From Platanthera guangdongensis (lineage: Eukaryota; Streptophyta; Magnoliopsida; Asparagales; Orchidaceae), in NCBI GenBank assembly GCA_039583875.1, contig CM077163.1, positions 110,121,213 to 110,185,212 of the forward strand: a stretch of 64,000 nt of DNA, read 5' to 3'. Positions within the stretch are counted from its first letter, which is position 1. Every line of letters begins with the position of its first letter. Positions 55,664 to 64,000 of this stretch are shown here, in pieces. The notes beneath the pieces are model-generated. The model saw only the letters and a program-made list of their open reading frames with translations. It had not been told where the DNA came from and did not search any database. The translations under genes and the position numbers were made by a program.

Positions 55664-56671
55664 TCATCGGCCACGACCTCGACCTCCGAAATGTTGAGCA
55701 GGTGGGCCGCCCTGTGGTGCTGGAGGTGGTTCCCACCTCATGGGGCAGTTTCTCAGGAGGTGCCCAATCTGATGACAATAGAAGCACTCCGGCGGGGGAT
55801 ACGCCATACCCCCGGGTCTCAGCATCTCCTGCATCCGAAGACGATGAGGGGCCAATATCACCTGCTCCCTCGGCTCCTGCCTCACTTCCTGACGAGGCTG
55901 GTGCTCTGTCCTTCTCCCATCTGGTATAGCACCTCGCCGCTGATCATTTCTAGCTCTTCGTCCCTGATCCTCCGCTTGCCGCTTCCGGCCCCGAGTGGTG
56001 TGCCAATCAGCCTCAATCCTGTTTGCCATCTCCAAAATCCGGGAGATAGGCCCGTCGGATACAAACAACGAGGCCTCCCTCAACTCCTATTTCAGGCCCT
56101 TATAAAACCTCATGATGTACCCTTCTTCGTCCAGCTAGTAAGAATCTACATATTGAGCCAAATGATCGAACTCCCGATGGTACTCCACCACCGTCCCGGT
56201 GCCCTGCTTCAGTTGTAAGAACCGCTCCTCCAACTCATCCCTGGCCGACTGCGGAACAAAATGCTCCAGCAGCACGGCCCTGAACTCTTCCCAGGTAATT
56301 TCTGCAACCTCCCTGTCGGCAAACGTCGTGTCCAGCAGCGTCTTCCACCACCTCTTGGCATGGGACTCCAGGCAAGAGACCACCAAGGCCACCCTCTCCT
56401 CCCAGGGGCACCGTATCCCGGTCAGCATTTCGTACATAATATCTAGCCACTCTTTTGTCCGAACTGCCGATTCTGTCCCCAAGTAGGACGGGGGAGAAAG
56501 TCCTCAGAAGATGCTCAACTAGTTGGCCCCCGGGTTTGGCTGCGGAGCCAGAGCCTGTTGAGTCCGGAAGGCCTCAAGGATAGCTGTAAGTGTCTGCCCC
56601 ATGTCTGACTGATGGAAAGGAGTGGGGACCGGTGGAGTAGGATGTGCTGGAGGCTGCGTAACAAAATCCAT
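55664..56671 (-). pseudogene. gag: Element D gag
   Basis: The ATG at 56671 (MDFVTQPPAHPTPP) starts the frame. It continues past a TAG near 56519 into the capsid region (WLDIMYEMLTGIRCPWEERV, HAKRWWKTLLDTTFADRE, WEEFRAVLLEHFVPQSARDE, FLQLKQGTGTVVEYHREFDH). It is stopped twice more near 56135 and 56085, then continues to the zinc knuckle CFYCHQIGHLLRNC (CX2CX4HX4C) near 55755-55795. All three stops are in one frame, so point mutation rather than indels broke it. Unlike A, B and C, it has an ordinary ATG. Confidence 0.85.
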
Positions 56672-56825
56672 AATGAGAAAACATTCAATCTTTACTAAAA
56701 ATGGACAATTTATATGTGATCCCCACATGGTCACACCACTACTTCAGCTGCTTAGTTTGTCCCCAAACTAAACTCACGTGGGGGTGACCCAGGGGTTGTG
56801 GACTGTTACTTTTCGATCGAGGTTT

Positions 56826-56837
56826 CCTCTGATACCA
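56826..56837 (-). promoter_or_regulatory. Primer-binding site of element D (initiator Met tRNA type)
   Basis: TGGTATCAGAGG on the - strand, two bases from the 5' LTR. This is the usual plant initiator tRNA-Met primer site with one change at its end. Confidence 0.9.
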
Positions 56838-56839
56838 CT

Positions 56840-57580
56840 TGTAAGACCCCCCCCCCTTTTTTCTGGTACAAACTCTGGGGTCTTATGCCCAGAACCGCCG
56901 CTTTGCGGTGACACATTCACGCCCGGGAAGATCGTCACTACAAAACGCTGATTCTGCCGGCCTTATTGATCACAAAAGTAGCAGTACACGAGAATAGACA
57001 TGTAAGTCCACAGAAAATCACATATCATATAAATAATCTCCACGAAGGGAGTGTCCACAGAATAATATATCAGAGTACTAAAATACGGGCTTGTGCCCGG
57101 AACATCATGTCCTCACTACAAATCACTCATGAGGAAGCAAAAGCAGAACATCTACTCAAGGTCGAGACTCACGGTCCCAGCTGTATGAACTCCTGAGCTA
57201 GACTGCCCCATCTCCAAGTTCACCGATCTCTGGGGCTGCTCCCCCGTGCTGGGCTCCACGATTCCCTAAAATGATGCGGTTCGAAAACCGTTAGTCATAA
57301 AGACTAAGCCCTATCATCCCCTACCCCTTCCCCCATGGCTCCTAAGTACCGAGCAGAGAGGAAGAAAGGGAAGGACATGAATGTGGAGAATAAATTAAAA
57401 AAAACAGGTGGCAGCGGAACTAATCTAGTAATTCTATAATAAATAATGGCAATAAGATGAAATATGGAAAGTAACCTTCACTTATGTGAGAACACATAAG
57501 ACAAGGGGTCTTCTGCAAGGCTCCCATCGTATAAAAAGTCTCATACCAATTTATACATTGGGGTGTCGGTTATCAAACAG

Positions 57581-57674
<94 letters not shown>

Positions 57675-60470
57675 AAATTGACCTTAATTTATAAACTTGC
57701 CCACACAAGCTTATAGACCAAGGGGTCGTTTTGCAAGTCCTAATATATAAGCGTCTCATTCCACTTATACCTTAGGTGTCAGGGGTTAAATGAATCGGTT
57801 ATGCTATGACATGCAAGTGGGTATGATGGAACATGCAAGTGCAACACACACACCCAACTCTGTGCACACAGACCTTTAGTTCTCCCTTTCTGGAGTCGTA
57901 ACCTCCAAGGATACCTCCGTAGTGGCAGACGGAAGCGGTGGGTTAGGCCTCGCCCACCTATAAACCAGTAAAGCACTACCGGTCAGACCTATCGTACGCC
58001 TCAATGCTTGGTGCACGAAGCGGACTCCTGCGTACACTTGCTGGCTGGCGCACCAGACTTCTGTTGGCAAAGTGTTAACCACACTTGCCGAGTCAGCGTA
58101 TTGCCGTCGGTGTATCGACCCTCCAATACCGAAGACCCACCACCTTAATTTCCTTTCCTTTTATGCACATGCAAATTTAACGTATTCAAAAACCGAGTCG
58201 AAGCTCCCCAGACTAAAATGTCCGTCTCAAACAATCGAGTCGAAACTCCCCGGACCAAAACGTCCATCTCTTAACTAACTGAGTCGAAGCTCTCTGGACC
58301 AAAACGTCCGTCTCTTAACTATTCAAGTCGAAGCTCCCAACTATCTTCCTGTGCTATCTGTGTTCGTGAAAAGTGCAACCCTAATTACTAAGTTACTCTT
58401 TTCAGCTTGTTAATCCAGTTTACGTTAACCCAGGACTGCCCCCGGTATTCCCTGTGAAGGGCTCTCAAGGGGCACTAGGAACTATGATGGGATTACGCCC
58501 ATCGTTCCCTTTCGCAAGGTACTTATTATTATTGGTTGATTCCCTTACCCATTACCTTCTCGTGTTACGATAGACTAACCTAGTGTGATTTTTAACCTTC
58601 CTCTCTTCGGGAAAGACGATCTTTTGTCGAACCCGCGCACCTCTTAACTCTAGCCAACACCACTTCTCACCAACCTTCCCATCCTTATATGGTGAACACT
58701 TTCACATCCATCCAATTCAACAGATTAACTAACTCCAACGATGTGCCCCATCATATCCTATGACTGTTAACTCAAATTGCTAATTGCAAACTATCCTATG
58801 CTATATGTCGAACCGGATAGGAAATGATCCAATACTCATCCAAATGCCCTAACTTATTTACTGGAGGTATATCATGATATAATTAGCCTATAATCAGAAA
58901 ATTATAATTTTTCCTAATTTATCTGGCATTTAATTAATTTCCTCAATAATTCCAAGGGCTACCGGTTTGAACATGAACTACCCTAAGTACTCATGAAAGA
59001 TATCCAAAAAAATTATTGTAAATATTATGTTATCTCAATATTGTAAATCCAAAGTATCACAATTTTTCTATCATCAAAAGGGCACTAAAACTATTTTAGC
59101 AATATTTTCTATCTTTCGTTATTTATGAATCATGTACAAAAAATATCCATCCAGAAATTATGAATTAATTATACTATGCAGATACAACCTTAAAAATAGC
59201 ATTGGCCAAGTTTCATAATTTTTCAGCAAGTATTATGCTCTGAATAAAGTAATTATCAAAAATCCCCATAAGGTGGGCTTGTAAAGAAAGTGTCGTAACT
59301 AAGATTATAAAAATCATGAATAAATGTCTACAAGCATATAATGGCATGCAAATCTCAATTCCTAAGTCTCATAATTTTTCAACAGAAATATCATCCATCA
59401 TTAAATTTTAAACCATAAAACCCTTTTTTAACATTTGTGAATGAAGTACTAGATTTACTGAACTAAAAATTATACAAAAATTCAGGAGCAACCATTCTGA
59501 CCTAAAACACTTACTACCAGGATTTCATTGGGTTTCAATGAACAGAAAGATCTAAATAATTAAAACATCAGTTAGGGCTATAGCAAACTTTACGAATGAA
59601 GTGCTAGAAATAAACATCATAAAATTCCAGTAAAATTTCTATAGGTTCCGCCCATTCCAAAACTCATTATACCCTAGATTCACAGCTTTTAAATAATGTT
59701 TAGTGACTGATTTTACTCATTTGAGATTTTAACCTAAAAACAAGGTTAGGGTTTTGAGGTCTCTACCTATCTCCAAATCCTCCGAGATTCCATCCAGATG
59801 ATTTATATTATGCTAACGTCGACTCTACTGAGTTTCAAGGCAATACGAGGGCATTTGCCCCCATGTCCTTCACAACCCTCGAAACCCTCCCTTTAGGGTT
59901 TGACTTTGGATCCTAGGGTAAATCAACCCTAAACCACACCATTTTTCTCCAAGTGGGTTATAATAATCCTTCTAAGTCAGTGGTCAAAATATCAGCCTCT
60001 GTTGAAGTGATTTGACCGTTCTAAACTCCTAGTGCACTTTTTACTCAAAAATGCCTCATTAATGCCTAGTTAAGGATAGGTGATTTCCTACCCAAAACTC
60101 ATCCAAATTAGTTGGAAATTTGTACAGAGCTAAGTTTTATATCCAGGGACCACTCACCATAATTTGGGAGGGTTTGGAGGTCATTTGACCACTTATATAA
60201 ATTACTCTAACTTTATTAAATTAAAACAAAAACCTTAGGCAAAGTATCTCCAAAAATTCCCATTTTTGGACAGCCTCTAGGTATGGCTAAGGGTAACCCT
60301 CTGCCCAAATGTTAGGTCATTTGGACAAGGGACGAAGAGTGGGCATTCATTTTAGTTTCTGCCAAACTCTAGGTACAGCCCCCACTTAAACGGGTGCTGC
60401 GGTCAAACCACTTACCCAAACAAGTTGAAATTAATTTTAAATTAATCTAGACTCGAAGTGGGATGTTACA
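56840..60470 (-). repeat. Element D 5' LTR (3631 bp)
   Basis: Begins TGTAAGACCCC and ends GTGGGATGTTACA. The middle block 57476-59815 is missing from the partner LTR but has relatives in family E (for example 58430-58520 with 310-420). Conversely it lacks the partner's 31286-33070. It includes the (AT)n tract 57583-57672 and a run of GAGTCGAAGCTCCC-type 45-bp repeats at 58190-58350. Confidence 0.9.
57583..57672. repeat. (AT)n microsatellite, about 45 units
   Basis: An uninterrupted AT dinucleotide run of 90 bp. The Tyr-Ile ORFs across it on both strands are artefacts. Confidence 0.97.
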
Positions 60471-60773
60471 TGGCCGGCCTGCGTGCCGATGTACGAAAAT
60501 GTATTTATGTAAAGAGAAATCTGTAAGGCCTTAAGGCCAGTGTGTGTGAGTTGTATACATTCCTGGTTTTGATATATAAATGTGGCATTTATATAGTAGT
60601 GGACATTCTCTGAGTTGAGTTCATGTTAGTGTAAAATGCTGTGCTAGAATGGATTGAGTTAGGATGCTAGTCGATTTTGATTTCCACAAGTAATTCCGTC
60701 GCTTGTCTGTGACATATGGCGTGGGGCCCCGGCCAGACCCACCATTATATGCCATGTAACGAGTGGGGGCGTT
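60471..60773 (+). repeat. Element B 3' LTR, last piece
   Basis: Begins with the right TSD of D (TGGCC). It matches 16204-16506 and stops at GAGTGGGGGCGTT, just short of the expected terminal ACA, where the sequence changes to that of element H. The missing end means the TSD of B cannot be read. Confidence 0.85.
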
Positions 60774-61065
60774 TCGGTGAATGTGCCGAAGTTGGTCGCC
60801 TGGGAACTCCGCTTAATTCTTGATTTTTCTTTTGGCTTTTGACTTCAAAATGTAAAGTCAAGTCACCTATACATACCTGAGGTGATTTGAATTTTTTTAG
60901 ATGAGTGACAAATGGATCGTTGACGATGTTTGATTGCAACGGCTCATCTTCAACCTGAGAATTATTAGAACGAGAAAAATCAAAAATAAACGTGTCGGAA
61001 ATAATTTCACATGGAGGAGCGTCGTGTGAAAGAAAGTGATCATTCTCCGGTTCTGTATTTTCCAA
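60745..61065 (-). CDS. Hypothetical ORF at the element B / element H junction
   Basis: 106 codons. The N-terminal 75 residues (MENTEPENDHFLSHDAPPCE, acidic and Ser/Asn-rich) lie in element H sequence. The last 15 or so run into the LTR of B and are not original. It follows the next ORF upstream on the same strand with only 15 bp between, so both may be parts of one reading frame of H. No domain recognised. Confidence 0.35.
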   Translation of the reverse strand: MENTEPENDHFLSHDAPPCEIISDTFIFDFSRSNNSQVEDEPLQSNIVNDPFVTHLKKFKSPQVCIGDLTLHFEVKSQKKNQELSGVPRRPTSAHSPKRPHSLHGI

Positions 61066-61080
61066 AATTAGTTTTTCTTC

Positions 61081-61851
61081 CTAAAATTTATTTAAAATAA
61101 AATCATCGGACGCATCAGGTTCATAAATTTTCATTCCTAAATATTTATACATTACACTTGGAAATTCATAAAAAGGAGATAAATTGGGAGTAGTAGGAGG
61201 AGAAATGTGTCCTCCTTCTAGTCCACCCAACGCGTCCATACAATTAAGAAATTTTTGAAATAAAAGTTTTTCTTCTTCTCTGGTATAAGAAATTAAAGGA
61301 GAACATGAAGATTCCTGAACTTCATTAGCGACATTATCCGAAGAAGGAGAAAAATTACAAGTAAAAGCATCAATAACATTGTCCAAAATTTTGGAGGAGA
61401 CTGGAAGTGAAGTGATGAAATTCCCCAGAATTGGATGACAAAGATTGCGGTGCAAAGGAAGAACAAAAATTCGGATCAAAAGAAATATACTCATTACTCG
61501 GGAATCTTTCTGGGTGATCACGCTGGAAATCAACATCCGAGGTAGAAGGAAAATTACTAAAATCAGAAAATTGTTTTCATTGAACTTTGAAAAAGTACTT
61601 TCATGAAAATTAGAAGAATTGAAAAAATTATTTCCATAAAAATTAGAACTAGAATTATCATAAAAGTGGGAAAAATTATTTTCATAATTATTATCAAAAT
61701 TATTTTCATAAGAAAGATTTTTATAATAATTATAATGATAACAATACTCACTTCGTTGAGAACCACCACAATAATAACATAAAATTCGGCACCATCTTGC
61801 TGCTTGCAAAAGATTAACTTTAAATGTAAGCTCGACAACCATAGCGGCCAA
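61081..61851 (-). CDS. Element H ORF with possible zinc knuckle, function unknown
   Basis: 256 codons. Near the N-terminus CYYCGGSQRSEYC resembles a retroviral zinc knuckle (CX2CGG...C) that has lost its histidine. It is followed by about 60 residues rich in Asn, Tyr, Phe and Ser (NNFDNNYENNFSHFYDNSS), as often seen after the knuckle in short proteins of non-autonomous plant LTR elements. A hydrophobic segment at 95-115 may be due to a frame change. The C-terminal third (YTREEEKLLFQKFLNCMDAL, YKYLGMKIYEPDASDDF) is ordinary. The adjacent TGGCGCC primer site 140 bp upstream supports a retroelement origin. Confidence 0.45.
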   Translation of the reverse strand: MAAMVVELTFKVNLLQAARWCRILCYYCGGSQRSEYCYHYNYYKNLSYENNFDNNYENNFSHFYDNSSSNFYGNNFFNSSNFHESTFSKFNENNFLILVIFLLPRMLISSVITQKDSRVMSIFLLIRIFVLPLHRNLCHPILGNFITSLPVSSKILDNVIDAFTCNFSPSSDNVANEVQESSCSPLISYTREEEKLLFQKFLNCMDALGGLEGGHISPPTTPNLSPFYEFPSVMYKYLGMKIYEPDASDDFILNKF

Positions 61852-61993
61852 TTAAGATAATGTAAAAAGAAAATAAAACAACCGGTACCTAATAGAATGG
61901 AATTAGAAAAAGAAAATGAAAAAGTGAATATGGGTAGAGAGAGAATGATAAAATTAATACAATTCGCGCTTTCAAAATATCAACAAAAATACT

Positions 61994-62010
61994 CCCCGGC
62001 AACGGCGCCA
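61994..62010 (-). promoter_or_regulatory. Primer-binding site of element H (TGGCGCC type)
   Basis: On the - strand TGGCGCCGTTGCCGGGG, a primer site common in plant Athila/Tat-related and non-autonomous elements and usually assigned to tRNA-Asp. It lies six bases inside the LTR boundary at 62017. Confidence 0.8.
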
Positions 62011-62016
62011 AAAACA

Positions 62017-62715
62017 TGATAGTTAAAATTTAGGATTAAATATATCTCTAACTTCTACAAACTATAGGCAAAAGCACCTATCGTTCATAGTATAGGATAT
62101 TTAAGAATATCAAGTGTTGTATTCTTCTAGGTCTATTGAGTACTTCTACTCACAGAAAATTATAATATTTTATCGAATATAAAAAATAGAGAATTATTAA
62201 ACTAAAAGAGAAATTTCTATGAAACGCAAATTAACACTTGATCTAGAATCCCTTTGGATTAAAATAGACTTTCATGAAATGATAAAAGATAAAAGCTACT
62301 AATTACTTACTTCGACCGTGGACGTTCCCAAGGTACAAAAGCATCTCTCTCGAGCTCATGTTTTTGAATAAGCTTAGGTTGATCGATTAAGACCCCTCGG
62401 TCAATCGAAACCCCTAAGCTTGCTTTAAGCAGTGAACCCCACTATTGGATTTGACTCCAATACAGAAGATTTATATTGTCCTCTCTCGAGGAGTGCATGC
62501 AACTCCTTTTATCTTTGAGCAATCTACTCGTATCTGCAACCTCTCGGTCATTTAAGACACGGATCTAGGATCGAAGAACTGATGGTTAAAACTCCAAAAT
62601 TATTTACGGTCACGCGGCGACCCGGCGGTTTTATTTGAGAAAAAGGCGGAAGTGATTTTATTTAAGAAAACTGGGCGCGCGTATTTATTTATTTTGGAGA
62701 TAAAAAGGTTTAGAT
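62017..62715 (-). repeat. Element H 5' LTR, end nearest the primer site
   Basis: Starts TGATAGTTAAAATTT (on the - strand the LTR ends ...TATCA). AT-rich and non-coding. Blocks GCACCTATCGT...AGGATATT (62070-62105), a CGACCGTGGACGTTCC block (62310) and CTCTCTCGAGG (62480) recur in the same order downstream. Confidence 0.55.
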
Positions 62716-64000
62716 CGAGTTTTAACGAAAGGAGGCAAGTGCACCTATCGTGAGTAGTACAGGATATTCCGGGTGGAATATCGAGGTCGTATTGTTCTCG
62801 GGTCTGGTTCGATTATTTCTACTCTTCCCTGGAGGGGACTATTATTTTACCGATAATTAACTTGTTGGGTTATATTTATATATAATAAAAAGGCAGAAAA
62901 AGGCAGAAAGAAAAAAAATGAAAGCATGAAAAGAAAGCTTGAAGGTGGTGCCGATGAAGAGCTTAGCTCGATGGCACCGAGAAAACAATTAAACTAAAAT
63001 AGACTTTAAATAAAAAGAGCTCCTAAATTTCTAATTTATTAAGGCGGAGACTTGGCCGTGGAGGTTCCACTAAAATGAGCTCACCTATCTCTAGGACTAT
63101 CGCTCACCTGAACGCTAAGACTATTCGACCGAACGTTAGTCCGACGAAGGATTCCTCTTAACGCCCGCATTAGGCTAAGAACCCCGCTATTGGGTGGGGA
63201 ACCCAATCCGGTAGAGTTGGCGCGCCTCCTCTCTCGAGGGTTAGTGCGGAACTCTCTTTGCCAAGGGGTGATCTGTCCATACGCATGGCCTCTTGGCGAG
63301 CGTATGAAAAACGGAAATAGGGCCCACACATCGATATGTGGTCCTACGCGTCGTTAACCCCGGTCAAACCTTAAGTACTTTTAATTAATTAGAAAGATTA
63401 GACCTTTAATTATTTTAAGCTATTTTATCTGTCCCAATGCTCTTCGATGGCGAGGGCTAAGAACGATTAGCCACTCATCGGAATGGGAACGGCTTGTGGA
63501 AAAAGCAGAAAAGAAAGCAGTAAAGGAAAGCAGTAAATGAAAGCGATAAAATGAAAGCAGTAAAGGAAAGCTGAAAATTGCAAGTCCTACCCAAACGAGT
63601 AGGACTGAAGAAAGCAGTAAATTGCGAGTCCCGGTGCAAATGCGTGGGCGGGAGAAATGAAAGCAGTAAAACGCACACACGCAAGTCCTACTCAAATGAG
63701 TAGGAGAAAATAGATGCGGGTCCTACTCAACCGAGTAGGACAAAATAAATGCAACGCACGCACACACTCTCTCGACATAAATGAAAACGCACACACTCTA
63801 CAAGAAAGTAAAATAAAATCCAGCCATTAAACTCAAGTGAGTAGGCGGAAAAAAGGAAAATTACAAACTCACGCACTCTACAGAAAGTAAAATAAGCAGG
63901 CGCCATTTAACTCTTAACGAGTAGGCGGAAATAAATGCGCATACATAAAAAAAATGCAAAAAACTAAGTTACCGAAAAATAAAAACAACTGCATTTCTAC
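62716..64000 (-). repeat. Second, diverged LTR-like copy related to element H, with hairpins
   Basis: GCACCTATCGTGAGTAGTACAGGATATT at 62740, the GGCCGTGGAGGTTCC block at 63050 and CTCTCTCGAGG at 63228 repeat the order of 62017-62715 at lower identity. 63480-63600 is a purine-rich run of GCAGTAAAGGAAA units. From 63580 on, palindromes of the type CCTACTC...GAGTAGG recur about every 20-120 bp (63582, 63685, 63719, 63825, 63909). The copy runs off the window end. Confidence 0.5.

Larger units (their letters stand above)
30009..60470 (-). mobile_element. Element D: Ty3/gypsy retrotransposon split by nested elements F and G
   Basis: Begins TGTAAGACCC and ends GGGATGTTACA, flanked by the exact TSD TGGCC (30004-30008 and 60471-60475). 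LTRs: 30009-33083 and 56840-60470. The coding order on the - strand is gag (56671), protease, RT, RNase H, then element F, then the rest of RNase H, integrase and chromodomain-like tail to 33255. Without F it has about 5 kb of internal sequence, normal for an autonomous element. Many TAG/TAA stops and frameshifts make it dead. It is a chromovirus with long LTRs, different from the A/B/C group in gag and LTR. Confidence 0.93.
14912..60773 (+). mobile_element. Element B: oldest host retrotransposon, internally deleted, multiply interrupted
   Basis: The parts are a partial 5' LTR (14912-16510), primer site, broken gag, 3' non-coding region with polypurine tract (18227-18240), and a 3' LTR in three pieces (18242-18353, 28251-30008, 60476-60773). 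Elements C and D are inserted into the 3' LTR at clean TSDs. The E-family LTR sits at the start of the visible 5' LTR: 14912 onward aligns with 28719 onward, so about 580 bp of the 5' LTR lie outside the window. Protease, RT, RNase H and integrase are completely absent. The rebuilt 3' LTR is about 2.17 kb, close to that of A. The last few bases (ACA) seem lost at 60773. Confidence 0.75.

Noticed and set aside
57486..57759. Tyr-Ile repeat ORFs on both strands
   Set aside because: They are the translation of the (AT)n microsatellite.

Overview
This is plant nuclear DNA made almost entirely of LTR retrotransposons inserted into one another. I found no host protein gene, rRNA, tRNA or CRISPR array. 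The plant assignment rests on Ty3/gypsy families typical of flowering plants: chromovirus-like elements with 2-3.6 kb LTRs and initiator-Met-tRNA-type primer sites, a Tat-lineage element with two RNase H domains and antisense genes, and plant-style TATA boxes. The species cannot be told from the sequence.

The layout is a nest dated by exact 5-bp target-site duplications (TSDs). The oldest well-defined host is element B (+ strand, about 14912-60773). It has a partial 5' LTR, a broken gag and no pol, and its 3' LTR is split into three pieces. A D-related LTR pair (family E, 1-5510 and 14776-14911) sits inside B's 5' LTR, and element A (5511-14775, - strand, TSD GTATA) sits inside E. Element C (18354-28245, -, TSD CGACG) and element D (30009-60470, -, TSD TGGCC) both lie inside B's 3' LTR. 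Element F (35044-53830, -, TSD AGTGG) interrupts the RNase H of D, and element G (37433-49604, -, TSD CAAGG) interrupts a tandem repeat inside F. The chain B > D > F > G is four levels deep. Past 60774 lies a different AT-rich element, H (-), with a TGGCGCC-type primer site.

A, C and D carry gag, protease, RT, RNase H, integrase and a chromodomain-like tail, all broken by stops and frameshifts. B and F have only gag remnants. G has gag, protease, RT, RNase H, a second RNase H and integrase. Between integrase and 3' LTR it also has a 72/145-bp tandem array and two + strand (antisense) genes, each with its own TATA box. The first antisense gene reads open over three exons (285 codons) across two GT-AG introns in consistent phase.

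The most unusual signals are: (1) arrays of imperfect palindromes in the LTRs of A, B, C and D whose arms vary but stay mutually complementary around a two-base centre; an unrelated lineage (F) has its own hairpin motif in its LTR; (2) the intron-containing antisense genes of G; (3) gag genes of A, B and C whose conserved N-terminus has no ATG and begins directly after an in-frame TAG, as if joined to an upstream exon.
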